Below are positions 36,477-46,181 of a stretch of 60,672 nt of DNA, in pieces (position 1 is the stretch's first letter; each line of letters opens with the position of its first letter). A program made the translations under genes and the position numbers. The notes below the pieces were generated by a model. That model saw only the letters and a program-made list of their open reading frames with translations, had not been told where the DNA came from and made no database searches. The stretch is from an uncultured Eubacterium sp. (GTDB taxonomy: Bacteria > Bacillota > Clostridia > Lachnospirales > Lachnospiraceae), in assembly GCA_900551945.1 (NCBI GenBank), contig URYE01000006.1, positions 1-60,672 of the forward strand. Direction: 5' to 3'.

Positions 36477-37688
36477 ATGAACAATCTTGTACTTTCAACA
36501 CAACATGATACTAATGCAACATTAATATCTAATATTTTTATTGACAAATATATGCCCAGCGCTAATGGTGAATTTGTTAAAATATACATTTACTTATTAC
36601 GAGCTGTGGCAAATTCTTTTTTAAATGTATCTATATCTAGTATGGCAGATAATTTTAATCAAACAGAAGCCGATGTTATACGGGCTTTAAAATACTGGCA
36701 TAAAAATGGTGTACTCCAACTTAGCTTTGATGACAAACAGCAACCTTGTGGTATTACACTTTGTAACCTTTTAGCAGACGGAAATATTTGTGCTACAACT
36801 TATGAAGATACAGCTTTAACAACCAAACAATATGAACAAGAAGAAAGCGCTAATTCTCCAGAAGAATTAAGCAATAGTGAATTAAATACTACTGAGCTAA
36901 ATAATAATCAATTAAATAATAATGATTTGCCCAATAATGATAATGAGGAAATTTCTACACCTTCAACTTTACCTGATAATGTTATAGAAATTAAGACTTA
37001 CACACCTGCGCAAATTCTTACTTTATCTAATAAAGACGTAGATTTCAAAATGCTTATACATGGGATTAGTAACTATCTTGGTGCTGCTTTGTCACCATCT
37101 GATATATCTTGTATTGCATTTTTTTATGATACTCTTAAGTTTCCATCTGACCTTATCGAATATCTTATTGAATACTGCGCTAGAAATGGTCACAAAAGTA
37201 TGCGCTACATAGAGAAAGTTGCTCTAGCATGGGCTAACGATGGTATTAAGACTGTGCAACAAGCAAAAAATGAAACAAGTTCAAAAAATTCAACAATCTA
37301 CACTATAATGAACGCCTTTGGTTTAGCTAGTCGTCTTCCAGGGCAAGAAGAACGTGAATATATAGAAAAATGGACTACTAAGTATGGTTTTACTACAGAT
37401 GTAATTGTTGAGGCATGCAATAGAACTTTACGAGCGACACAAAAACCTAGCTTTCAATACGCAAACAAAATTCTCTCAGAATGGAGAGCTAAAAATATTT
37501 TTACACAAGAAGACATTAAGGCAGCTGACGAAAGGCACAAGCTTGCACGAAGTAATCCTAACCCTAAAAAGAATAATGTTATTAAGAACACTTCTAACCG
37601 ATTTAACAATTTTACACAACGTGATATAGATATTAACAGCCTTGAACGCTTATTATTAAACAACAACTCTAAAAACATTATGAAATGA
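36477..37688 (+). CDS. DnaD-domain replication protein
   Basis: A 403-residue protein of the Bacillus DnaB/DnaD family, which remodels the origin and helps recruit the helicase. Residues about 1-100 form the winged-helix N domain (MADNFNQTEADVIRALKYWHKNGVL). An N/E-rich linker fills about 120-165. DnaB_2-type helical domains follow at about 180-262 (FKMLIHGISNYLGAALSPSDISCIAFF) and about 285-350. The end is basic and Asn-rich. The ATG at 36477 has GAGG 13 bases upstream, a poor spacing, but no better in-frame start exists. It is 7 bases upstream of the ATPase gene, so the pair is surely cotranscribed. Confidence 0.85.
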   Translation: MNNLVLSTQHDTNATLISNIFIDKYMPSANGEFVKIYIYLLRAVANSFLNVSISSMADNFNQTEADVIRALKYWHKNGVLQLSFDDKQQPCGITLCNLLADGNICATTYEDTALTTKQYEQEESANSPEELSNSELNTTELNNNQLNNNDLPNNDNEEISTPSTLPDNVIEIKTYTPAQILTLSNKDVDFKMLIHGISNYLGAALSPSDISCIAFFYDTLKFPSDLIEYLIEYCARNGHKSMRYIEKVALAWANDGIKTVQQAKNETSSKNSTIYTIMNAFGLASRLPGQEEREYIEKWTTKYGFTTDVIVEACNRTLRATQKPSFQYANKILSEWRAKNIFTQEDIKAADERHKLARSNPNPKKNNVIKNTSNRFNNFTQRDIDINSLERLLLNNNSKNIMK

Positions 37689-37695
37689 GGTATTT

Positions 37696-38706
37696 ATGCC
37701 AATTACTAACTCTCAATACGATGCAATTATGAGAAGCTATGATGCCATAAGAACTAAAAATCAACATATTCAAGCGCAAAGATATGAAGAAGTAACCTCT
37801 CTTTGCCCTGAATTTGCTGATATTGAAAATGAAATAATTTCACTGTCTATTAAAACAGCTACTTCTATAATAAGAAATGACTCTAATTCTAGTGACAGTG
37901 TGTTATCTCATACATCATATAAAGAACAGATTAATGCACTTAATCGAAAAAAGATAGAATGTCTTATAAGACTTGGAAAGCCTGTCAATTATCTCAATGA
38001 AATATACACTTGTCCAAAGTGCCATGACACAGGATATATAAATGGTCACAAGTGTCCTTGCTTTAAAAAGAAAGCGATAGACTTAGTCTATAAAGACTCT
38101 AATTTAAAGAATATTACAGAAAATGAAAACTTTGATACATTTTCTTATGAATGGTATGACGATACAAATATTGATACTTCAATTGGACTCACTCCTTTTG
38201 AAAACATGCAAATAGTTACTTCTATATGTCATTCATTTATAGATAATTTTGATACGGATTTTTCTAATCTTTTATTTTATGGAAATACTGGTGTTGGAAA
38301 AACATTTCTTTCTAATTGTATCGCAAAGGAATTGTTAAATACTTCACATAGTGTTATATACCTTACAGCAATTGAATTATTTCAAAAGTTTGAAGCTAAC
38401 GACTTTAACAAGTCATATCAGTCGGATGTGCCATTTAACAGCAATTATATACTTGACTGTGATTTACTTATAATTGATGACCTCGGCACAGAAAATGGAA
38501 ATACTTACACTAATTCCAGACTTTTCTACTGTATTAACGAAAGAATATTAAGAAAAAAAAGTGTAATTATATCTACTAATTTAACTTTACAGGAAATCAA
38601 GGACACTTATTCTGAACGAATACTTTCAAGACTTGTCAATTCTTATAAGTTTTTAAGAATTGTTGGTACTGACATTAGAACACTTAAACACACTTTAACA
38701 AAGTAA
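37696..38706 (+). CDS. DnaC/DnaI-type helicase loader ATPase
   Basis: A 336-residue AAA+ loader. A zinc-binding motif is formed by C106, C109, C120 and C122 (TCPKCHDTG...CPCF), as in DnaI. Walker A is GNTGVGKT (196-203), Walker B LLIIDD (257-262), and the arginine-finger region is near YSERILSRLVNSY. In Bacillus DnaI loads the DnaB-type helicase with DnaD; the adjacent DnaD-like gene supports that role. A GAGG site overlaps the end of the upstream gene. Confidence 0.9.
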   Translation: MPITNSQYDAIMRSYDAIRTKNQHIQAQRYEEVTSLCPEFADIENEIISLSIKTATSIIRNDSNSSDSVLSHTSYKEQINALNRKKIECLIRLGKPVNYLNEIYTCPKCHDTGYINGHKCPCFKKKAIDLVYKDSNLKNITENENFDTFSYEWYDDTNIDTSIGLTPFENMQIVTSICHSFIDNFDTDFSNLLFYGNTGVGKTFLSNCIAKELLNTSHSVIYLTAIELFQKFEANDFNKSYQSDVPFNSNYILDCDLLIIDDLGTENGNTYTNSRLFYCINERILRKKSVIISTNLTLQEIKDTYSERILSRLVNSYKFLRIVGTDIRTLKHTLTK

Positions 38707-38819
38707 TTTCTTGATTTTCATTGACTTATTCAGTATTTATGTTTATATTAATATGTGTTTTGTACACTTTATAAACTAAATGATATACTATTTATTTTTT
38801 ATAATGGAGGATAATTATT

Positions 38820-40004
38820 ATGCCACGCGATGAACGCCACACAGAAACAATTCCATACGGTACATTAGGTCTTATTCCTTTATCAAGCTGTACTAAGCTT
38901 GGTGACAAGGTCAACAAGTATCTTGTTGACTGGAGAGAACAGCGTGACCATGAAAGTGAATCAACACTTGCTTTTAACGGTTACAAAAGAGACTCTTACA
39001 TTGTAAGTGCAAGCACACCTAGATTTGGTTCAGGTGAAGGTAAGGGTGTTATTAACGATTCTGTTCGTGGATACGACTTATATATCATGGTTGATGTATG
39101 TAATTACAGTCTTGAATATTCACTTTGCGGTTTTAAGAACCGTATGTCCCCAGATGACCACTATGCTGATTTAAAGAGAGTTATCGCTGCTGCTGGTGGT
39201 AAAGCAAGAAGAATTACTGTTATTATGCCTTTCTTATACGAAAGCAGACAGCATAAGCGTTCAGGTAGAGAGTCTCTCGACTGCGCTCTTGCACTTCAAG
39301 AACTTAAAAGTATCGGTGTAGATAACATCATTACATTTGACGCACACGACCCTCGTGTTCAGAATGCTACTCCTCTTAGCGGTTTTGAGTCTATTTCTGC
39401 AACATACCAGTTTATCAAGTATCTTTTACTTGGTGTTGACGACCTTCATATTGACAGCAAGAATATGATGGTTATCAGTCCTGATGAAGGTGGTATGGGA
39501 CGTGCTGTATATTTTGCCAACGTACTTGGTCTTGATATGGGTATGTTCTACAAAAGACGTGATTATACTAAGATTGTTAATGGACGTAATCCTATCGTTG
39601 CACATGAGTTTCTTGGTGCTGACGTTGAAGGAAAAGATGTTATCATTATTGATGATATGATTTCTTCAGGTGAAAGTATGATTGACGTTGCTGCTGAATT
39701 AAAGCGCCGTAAAGCTAAGAGAGTATTCTGTGCTACTACATTTGGTCTTTTCACTAACGGATTTAAGAAGTTTGATGAAGCTTACGAAAATGGTGTTATT
39801 GACAAGGTCCTTACAACTAACCTTGTTTACCAACCAGAAGAACTTCTTTCTAAGCCTTGGTATATCAATGTAGATATGAGCAAATATATCGCTCTTATCA
39901 TTGACACTCTTAACCATGACTCATCAATCAGTAACTTACTTAACCCTGTTGAAAGAATTCAGCAGAGAGTTAATGAATATAATGAAACTCATTATGGAAA
40001 GTAA
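38820..40004 (+). CDS. prs: Ribose-phosphate pyrophosphokinase (long form)
   Basis: A 394-residue PRPP synthetase that makes 5-phosphoribosyl diphosphate from ribose 5-phosphate and ATP, feeding purine, pyrimidine, His and Trp pathways. FDAHDPRVQNATP (catalytic/metal region) and VIIIDDMISSGESMIDVA (PRPP-binding loop) identify it. It is about 75 residues longer than classical Prs, with an extra N-terminal segment, a form common in Clostridia. GGAGG precedes the ATG. Its own terminator follows. Confidence 0.93.
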   Translation: MPRDERHTETIPYGTLGLIPLSSCTKLGDKVNKYLVDWREQRDHESESTLAFNGYKRDSYIVSASTPRFGSGEGKGVINDSVRGYDLYIMVDVCNYSLEYSLCGFKNRMSPDDHYADLKRVIAAAGGKARRITVIMPFLYESRQHKRSGRESLDCALALQELKSIGVDNIITFDAHDPRVQNATPLSGFESISATYQFIKYLLLGVDDLHIDSKNMMVISPDEGGMGRAVYFANVLGLDMGMFYKRRDYTKIVNGRNPIVAHEFLGADVEGKDVIIIDDMISSGESMIDVAAELKRRKAKRVFCATTFGLFTNGFKKFDEAYENGVIDKVLTTNLVYQPEELLSKPWYINVDMSKYIALIIDTLNHDSSISNLLNPVERIQQRVNEYNETHYGK

Positions 40005-40026
40005 TTTATAATATTATTATATAAAG

Positions 40027-40070
40027 CAAGTTCCCCATGCTTATTGCAATAAACGTGGGGGACTTGTTTT
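40027..40070 (+). terminator. Terminator after prs
   Basis: CAAGTTCCCCATG and CGTGGGGGACTTG form a stem of about 12 bp followed by TTTT. Confidence 0.8.
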
Positions 40071-40189
40071 AATTTATGTAACTAAAACGATTTAAAATGT
40101 ATATCTTATAGTTTAAAATGCTGTTGGTCTTTCTTCCATAGCTAAGACTGCATTACTGCGTAACCATTAGTTTCTTTAGTATAATTTCC

Positions 40190-42580
40190 TTACCATTCTC
40201 CTGCCCCCGTCACAGCATCCATATCCTGCCTTGTTTCTGCATCAACATCTATTTGCGACTTTGTAGCTTTTGTTGTAGTCTGTGTTGTTGCTGGTTGTGT
40301 AGCTTGAGTTGGTCTTGTTGCACTTGTACTGCTTTGAGTATTGCTTTGTTGCTGATTACTATTAACTGGAGCTGTTGTCTGCACATTTACACTACTAGAT
40401 GATGTATTTTGTGTATTTTCCTGTTGCGTTGTATTTTGTACGGGTGCAGTTGTTTGTACAACTGATGGTAAAGGTAATGTATCAGATTGCCCTGTTGTTG
40501 TTTCTTGAACTGTCGTTTCTTTAATTACCGTTGCATCTTCTGTAGTTTGCTGTGTTGTTTCCTGCGCTGCAGTAGTTTGTTGTTGTGACTTTGTTAGTGT
40601 ATACGACGTAAAGTCAATAACATCTAAACCGTTATGTATCTTTTGCATATAACTTCTAAATATCTCATTTGCCATTGGATTTTGTATTTCATTTGGATAG
40701 TCATATCCCATCCAGACTGCTGTTGTATAATACTTACTGTAGCCACAAAACCAAGCGTCTTTATTGGAATTCGTTGTTCCTGTTTTTCCTGCTACTATGG
40801 CGTTGTCAATATTTGCTGATACACCAGTACCTTCTGATACAACCGTCTTTAACATATCTGTCATCATTCTACAACTATTAACTTCGTATACTTTTATACC
40901 ACGATTAGTATTATCTACGATTACTTTATTAGACGCATCTAAAATTTTAACTACACAAGTAGCTTTTCTATATATCCCGTCATTAGCAAGTGTAGCATAA
41001 GCTCCTGCCATTTCTTCTGTTGTAACACCGTATGTAAAGCCACCAAGTGAAGTTGCAATATGGTCTTTATCCATCCATATATTTTTAAAGTCCATCTTAG
41101 TCAAAAATGCCATTCCAGAACGTGGAGTTATCTGTTGCAAAATATTCCAAGCTACTGTATTTTTAGAATATTTAACAGCATCTCTTAATGTAATATCACC
41201 TGAATAATATCCATCTGCATTTGCTGGGCCTCCATCAATAGCTTCATCTTTTACTATCGTATCGGGATTATTACTTCCAAGTTGCAGAAATGGAGTGTAT
41301 ACAAGAAGTGGCTTTATAGCACTTCCGGGTTGTCGTGAACTTTGATATGCTCTATTTAAGGTATATCCTGTTATTGTATCTTGACTTCTAGAACCAACGA
41401 TTGCAACAACATCACCCGTTGAATTGTCAACACAGGTAGCTGCTGCCTGCATAGCATATACACCATTATCCGACAACGCCGTATATCCTTTAAGTGTATT
41501 GTCAATTGAAGCTTGCAATTGGGCTTGAAGATTTGTGTCAATTGATGTGTATACAGTATACCCACCGCTTAACAGCTTTTGTTGACACATCGTATAATAA
41601 GTTTCATAACTTGTATCATAGTTATCACTTTCTGTTTGTGACTCAAAATTTGACCTAAATGTAAAGCCAGACACACTCATTAATGCTTCAACAGCACAGT
41701 GCCTTGCATATGTAACAGCCGAATTGTTTGCCTCTTGTACTTCTTCTGGATTAAGTACAATTTCTTCATCTTTTGCAAGATAATAGTCAAGGTTAGATAT
41801 TTTTCCTTCACTATTTAATTTGTCAAGTATCAGATTTTTTCTTGTGACTGTATTATCATAATTAGTAAGTGGATTGTATCTATTCGGGCTATTTGGTATT
41901 GCAGCAATAAATGCCTGCTCTGCTAGTGTAAGCTCTGAAACACTTTTACTAAAATAACCTTTTGCCGCTGCTTCTACTCCATAGTATCCATTTGCAAAAT
42001 AAATATTATTAAGATAAAACTCAAGTATCTGATTTTTTGTAAATTTCTTTTCAAGCCCTACAGCAATAAATATTTCTTCCACCTTTCGCTCCCAAGAAAC
42101 CTGTTGTGTAAGAAAAATATTTCTTGCTAACTGCTGTGTTATCGTACTTGCACCTTGTGCTATATCATTGCTTTGCTGATTAACCACAATAGCTCTTATA
42201 ATTCCCTTTATATCAATTCCGCCATGCTCATAGAACTGCTTATCTTCCATTACTACAAAAGCATCGGCTAGTGTTTCTGGAATTTCTGAAAAGTCAACAT
42301 AATACAAATCTTTTGACTGCTTCATTGTGCATAATTGCTCGCCTTGTGAGTCGTATATTACTGTTGTCTTTGAGTCCTTGAATGTATTGACTGTACTTGA
42401 AGCTACAAAAGCATCGGCTTCTTGTTTTAACCTATATACCTTAATAAGTTTTGGACCAATATAAATAACTGCTCCAAGAAATATAAGTCCTACCATGATA
42501 AGTAGTATCTGTTTTATCTTTTTACTTTTTTTAGACTTACCCTTTCGTCCCGCACCTGTTCCTGTTTTTTTTCCTGCCAT
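40190..42580 (-). CDS. Class A penicillin-binding protein (PBP1a-like)
   Basis: A 796-residue bifunctional peptidoglycan synthase. A basic cytoplasmic tail and one membrane segment (about 27-50) precede a GT51 glycosyltransferase domain (VMEDKQFYEHGGIDIKGI, then GASTITQQLARN) and a transpeptidase domain with SRQPGSAIKP (SxxK), the SxN-type region SKNT, and KTGTTN. The C-terminal 110 residues are T/Q/S-rich and disordered, with TTQ-like repeats, suited to span the wall. The frame opens at a GTG (42589), but AAGGTGAT lies 5-6 bases before the ATG at 42580, which was chosen. Confidence 0.93.
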   Translation of the reverse strand: MAGKKTGTGAGRKGKSKKSKKIKQILLIMVGLIFLGAVIYIGPKLIKVYRLKQEADAFVASSTVNTFKDSKTTVIYDSQGEQLCTMKQSKDLYYVDFSEIPETLADAFVVMEDKQFYEHGGIDIKGIIRAIVVNQQSNDIAQGASTITQQLARNIFLTQQVSWERKVEEIFIAVGLEKKFTKNQILEFYLNNIYFANGYYGVEAAAKGYFSKSVSELTLAEQAFIAAIPNSPNRYNPLTNYDNTVTRKNLILDKLNSEGKISNLDYYLAKDEEIVLNPEEVQEANNSAVTYARHCAVEALMSVSGFTFRSNFESQTESDNYDTSYETYYTMCQQKLLSGGYTVYTSIDTNLQAQLQASIDNTLKGYTALSDNGVYAMQAAATCVDNSTGDVVAIVGSRSQDTITGYTLNRAYQSSRQPGSAIKPLLVYTPFLQLGSNNPDTIVKDEAIDGGPANADGYYSGDITLRDAVKYSKNTVAWNILQQITPRSGMAFLTKMDFKNIWMDKDHIATSLGGFTYGVTTEEMAGAYATLANDGIYRKATCVVKILDASNKVIVDNTNRGIKVYEVNSCRMMTDMLKTVVSEGTGVSANIDNAIVAGKTGTTNSNKDAWFCGYSKYYTTAVWMGYDYPNEIQNPMANEIFRSYMQKIHNGLDVIDFTSYTLTKSQQQTTAAQETTQQTTEDATVIKETTVQETTTGQSDTLPLPSVVQTTAPVQNTTQQENTQNTSSSSVNVQTTAPVNSNQQQSNTQSSTSATRPTQATQPATTQTTTKATKSQIDVDAETRQDMDAVTGAGEW

Positions 42581-42623
42581 AAATATCACCTTAATTTTAT
42601 TATTTACTAATTGTTATATACAA

Positions 42624-42703
42624 GAAAGCTGGAGTATAATTTCATAGTCTGTGGTAAATGTTTATCTTTTATCCATTAACCATAAAATTACACTTCAGCT
42701 TCC
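42624..42703. terminator. Long hairpin after the membrane-anchored gene
   Basis: AGCTGGAGTATAATTT near 42628 pairs with AAATTACACTTCAGCT near 42685, with inner pairing of TGGTAAATG and CCATTAACCA. It sits between the stop at 42736 and the PBP start, and may be both a terminator and a repeat element. Confidence 0.5.
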
Positions 42704-42735
42704 CCGCTCAAATAATTTATTAATATAATCGTCTT

Positions 42736-44709
42736 TTAGTTAAGACTAAATTTTTGATTTTTTATATACTCAATATTATTAGCATATCGCATAGTTGTAC
42801 TTTCTGTAGATGATATTTTCTTATTAAGCACCAGTACAACTTCTTTAAGTCTATTGTCTGAATTTACAACATCAACCGATACAAGGGAAGATGAGTTATT
42901 CTCCTCCCTGTTAATAAGCTGGTCAGAAGTTGTATCTTCAAAACCGCCATTTCCATTTTTAACAACTCTTTTCAAATTAAGTCGCAAATTATCCACATCT
43001 GCTTCACTTACATATATTCCCGGCTCATCATATACTTTTATAACATTATACTCATCGTCAATAATATCAATATTGCCCATAGCTAATACATTTCCTTCAA
43101 CAATATCATTTTGATTAGCCGAACCATATATAAAATCACTGTTAATATATCCAATTACTTTAAGAAGCTTCCCATCTTCTGCATGAATTTCATAGTCTGT
43201 TCCTTTTTCCATATTAAAGACTCTTATTGCTTCACAGTAATCATTGCCTTCATCAAGACTGTAAGCTATTGACCTGCCATTTTTAGACACAGCATAAGTT
43301 CTATCTTTAAGATTACTTACCTCAACCATAACTTCCATATTAGTAAGATTAATTGCATAAAGGGTATCATCTATCATTATATAAAATATTCCTTTGTCAT
43401 TTACATAAGCTATACTGCCTGCTGTCTGTGACATAGCATTATACGGCTTATTAATAGGAATGTAGACTCTTTCATTTGTAACATTTTCCTTGTAATTATA
43501 ATAAAAATGGTCAACACCTGTTTCACCTTCATGTTCACCTCTATTCATATAACCACATACAAGAAAATCACAATCGCCATTATCTGATACACTCATTATC
43601 CTTATGCTATACTGTTGATAATTTTCTCTCACATTATCAGAATCAGAAGATGTAAATGAAAATACTTCTGTAAACATATTATCTTCTGTACTATAGCACC
43701 ACAGTTTTCCTTCATTTACAAAATACACATATTCACCATCAGAGCTTGTCATAGTTGTTACATCTGTGTTGTCTCTTATACCTATATTGATTTTTGTTCC
43801 TGAAATGTCATCTCTACTATCAAACACTTGATTTGCACTTCTTTGATAATCAATAAGATATATGTTTTTTTTAGAATTAACTCCAAGCTCATAACTTTCA
43901 TTTACATAGTAAGTGTCATAAGTCGAATATTCATTTTCAGCACCCATTACATAATTAATGCTAATCTTAGCACCTTCACTATTTATACTGTCTAACTGTG
44001 GAATAATCTCACCTTCAACAAATGGATATATATCCCCCCATGATATCACTGTCTGCTTAGAATTAATATTTACACTTCCATAGTTAGAATTATCGGCTGA
44101 TGACTTAGGCTCAAGATATTTTGCAATTTCACTTACTTGTGAACTGTCAATACTTTTGCTACTAAAGTCCTTGACAAATTCTAACTTATTATCTATATCA
44201 AAACCTGTTCCACATATAATACTTGTATAATAGTTTACTTCCTCATGCTTTTTTGTTGAAATAATTATCTGTAAATAATATTGTGTATTATTTTCAATAA
44301 GGTTTTTGATGTTAAGAACTGCCTCAACTTCATTTTCAGACTGTGTGTAATCTGTAACTTGCGTATTTTCAATAAGTGACAAGTCTTTTCCTCTTACCTT
44401 ATAGGAAATGCCTGTTATTTCTTCTCCGTAAGTGTCAATTACTATTGGAAGCTTTTTATCACTTTCAAGAGCTGTTACGGACCTTTCTAAAAGGCTATCG
44501 TCCATCTGTACTGTATAACCATGAAGCTGATTGTACTTGACCCCATCGGGAGTTTCCATCATAACGATTGGAAGTGTCGCTTGTGACATAGTAGTTACTG
44601 AAGCACTAAGACTTTGATAATCCATTGAGAAAAATGTTACTACTGAAACAGCCATAAAAAGAACGCCAAGTATAACATATTTTAATGTAGATAAATCCTT
44701 GTTTTTCAT
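42736..44709 (-). CDS. Uncharacterised membrane-anchored protein, beta-propeller-like
   Basis: I do not recognise a named family. It has 657 residues: a basic N-terminus, one membrane segment (about 10-30), an extracellular beta-rich half (about 40-280), then repeated strands such as DGEYVYFVNEGKLWCYSTEDN, GSIAYVNDKGIFYIMIDDTLYAINL and GRSIAYSLDEGNDYCEAIRVFN that look like WD40/YVTN-type propeller blades (about 310-560). The start at 44709 follows AAAGGA; the longer frame from 44727 lacks one. It lies between a methyltransferase gene and a penicillin-binding protein gene, so a surface or wall-related role is possible but not shown. Confidence 0.65.
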   Translation of the reverse strand: MKNKDLSTLKYVILGVLFMAVSVVTFFSMDYQSLSASVTTMSQATLPIVMMETPDGVKYNQLHGYTVQMDDSLLERSVTALESDKKLPIVIDTYGEEITGISYKVRGKDLSLIENTQVTDYTQSENEVEAVLNIKNLIENNTQYYLQIIISTKKHEEVNYYTSIICGTGFDIDNKLEFVKDFSSKSIDSSQVSEIAKYLEPKSSADNSNYGSVNINSKQTVISWGDIYPFVEGEIIPQLDSINSEGAKISINYVMGAENEYSTYDTYYVNESYELGVNSKKNIYLIDYQRSANQVFDSRDDISGTKINIGIRDNTDVTTMTSSDGEYVYFVNEGKLWCYSTEDNMFTEVFSFTSSDSDNVRENYQQYSIRIMSVSDNGDCDFLVCGYMNRGEHEGETGVDHFYYNYKENVTNERVYIPINKPYNAMSQTAGSIAYVNDKGIFYIMIDDTLYAINLTNMEVMVEVSNLKDRTYAVSKNGRSIAYSLDEGNDYCEAIRVFNMEKGTDYEIHAEDGKLLKVIGYINSDFIYGSANQNDIVEGNVLAMGNIDIIDDEYNVIKVYDEPGIYVSEADVDNLRLNLKRVVKNGNGGFEDTTSDQLINREENNSSSLVSVDVVNSDNRLKEVVLVLNKKISSTESTTMRYANNIEYIKNQKFSLN

Positions 44710-44746
44710 AACTTTAAATCCTTTCATTTTATAAAAGAAAAGTCTT

Positions 44747-45955
44747 TTAATTTAACAATTTACTTATTGTAAGATTAAGATTTAACTCTTTTTCAAGTCT
44801 TTCTATTGCGTTTTTTTGCTCTATGCTGTTATCTGTTTTAACCTTTTTATTTACATTTACTGGACTTATTTGCATATTTTCCTTTCCTTTTTTTAACTTC
44901 ACAGCTCTTATTAAAAGGTTCTTAGGAGTATGCTCCATATCTATAAATTCTAATATCTGTGTCTGATATCCGTTTTTTTCTAAAGTCTGCGCTCTTATTG
45001 CATCTGTAAATATCGCTGATATTCTATCTTTTAATATTCCATAATTTAAAACTGGCTCTAACAGTTCATTTTTAATCTGACGATTAGCCTCATGCTGACA
45101 ACAAGGTACTGAAAGTATTACCTTTGCACCCCACTTTACAGCTTTTGCCAGTGCATAATCTGTGGCTGTATCGCAAGCATGAAGTGTTACTACCATATCA
45201 ACGCAGTCAACATCATTGTAAGATGCAACATCGCCTATATAAAAGTCTAAATCATCATAACCATATCGCTTTTTTAACTCATTGCACTTATTTATAACAT
45301 CTTCTTTAAGGTCTAAACCTATTATTCTAATATTATAACCATTCAGCACTTTAAGATAATAATACATAGCAAATGTAAGATATGACTTACCACAACCGAA
45401 ATCTATAATTGTCTGTTTTTTATCTTTATCAAGCTGTGGAAGTATATCTTCTATAAATTCTAAAAATCTATTGATTTGTCTGTATTTATCGTACTTTTGA
45501 TGTACAATTTTACCATCTTTTGTCATAACACCTAAGTCAATTAAAAATTGTACGGGTGTTCCTTCTTGTAATATATATTTTTTACTTCTGTTATGCGACA
45601 ATTCTTTTTGCTGTTTCTTTTCCGCACTTTTTTTATACTTTATAGTAAGGTTGCCTTTATTTCCTGAAAGCACTTGTGCTGTAGCATCTGTCATTTGAAA
45701 TTGTGCTTGTTTGTAAGTATTTATCATTAGGTCGGTAATTATACTTTTTATTTCATCAGCTGTATAATTTTTATGAAATACTTTTTGTCCTACATACTCT
45801 GACATCTGATAAAGAATTTCTTCTTTTAAAATAACTGGTCGTATCTTTACTTTGTTTGCTACTATTATTTTTTCATTCTTTTTTTTGACACCGCTTATAG
45901 TTAAGTCTATAAGTTCTTTATTTATACATCTATCTAAAAGTTCATTAATATTCAA
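44747..45955 (-). CDS. SAM-dependent methyltransferase (methyltransferase 25/32-like)
   Basis: A 402-residue protein with a class I methyltransferase core. IIDFGCGKSYLTFAMYYYL is the SAM-binding motif I, IIGLDLKEDVI motif II, and VVTLHACDTATDYALAKAV plus SVPCCQHE match the group related to METTL25/RRNAD1-like enzymes. The N-terminal 150 residues are basic and could bind RNA. The C-terminal tail is charged. The start is uncertain: the frame opens with TTG at 45991, but a second TTG at 45955 has GAGG at proper spacing and was chosen. The target molecule is unknown; rRNA or tRNA is plausible. Confidence 0.75.
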   Translation of the reverse strand: MNINELLDRCINKELIDLTISGVKKKNEKIIVANKVKIRPVILKEEILYQMSEYVGQKVFHKNYTADEIKSIITDLMINTYKQAQFQMTDATAQVLSGNKGNLTIKYKKSAEKKQQKELSHNRSKKYILQEGTPVQFLIDLGVMTKDGKIVHQKYDKYRQINRFLEFIEDILPQLDKDKKQTIIDFGCGKSYLTFAMYYYLKVLNGYNIRIIGLDLKEDVINKCNELKKRYGYDDLDFYIGDVASYNDVDCVDMVVTLHACDTATDYALAKAVKWGAKVILSVPCCQHEANRQIKNELLEPVLNYGILKDRISAIFTDAIRAQTLEKNGYQTQILEFIDMEHTPKNLLIRAVKLKKGKENMQISPVNVNKKVKTDNSIEQKNAIERLEKELNLNLTISKLLN

Positions 45956-46082
45956 AATAAGCCTCGTTTCTAATATCAATAGTTTTCCCAAGTTAAATGG
46001 ATTATTCTTTATTTTAATATTTTTTGTGTAAAACTACAAGTATTAATATTTTATTTTGCATTATTATACTTTTGAGAGGTAT

Positions 46083-46170
46083 CAGTCAAAAAAGTGGGTA
46101 TATTGATTTCGTTGTCAAGAACTTCCCAGCTTATCTTAGAGGTTCTTAACACTTATCACTTTTTTGACTG
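46083..46170. terminator. Palindrome ending the ATP synthase operon
   Basis: CAGTCAAAAAAGTG (46083-46096) is a perfect 14-bp inverted repeat of 46157-46170, with an inner AGAAC / GTTCT stem. It follows the YwmB-like gene and includes T-rich arms that could terminate in either direction. Confidence 0.65.
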
Positions 46171-46181
46171 TTATAATTCAA

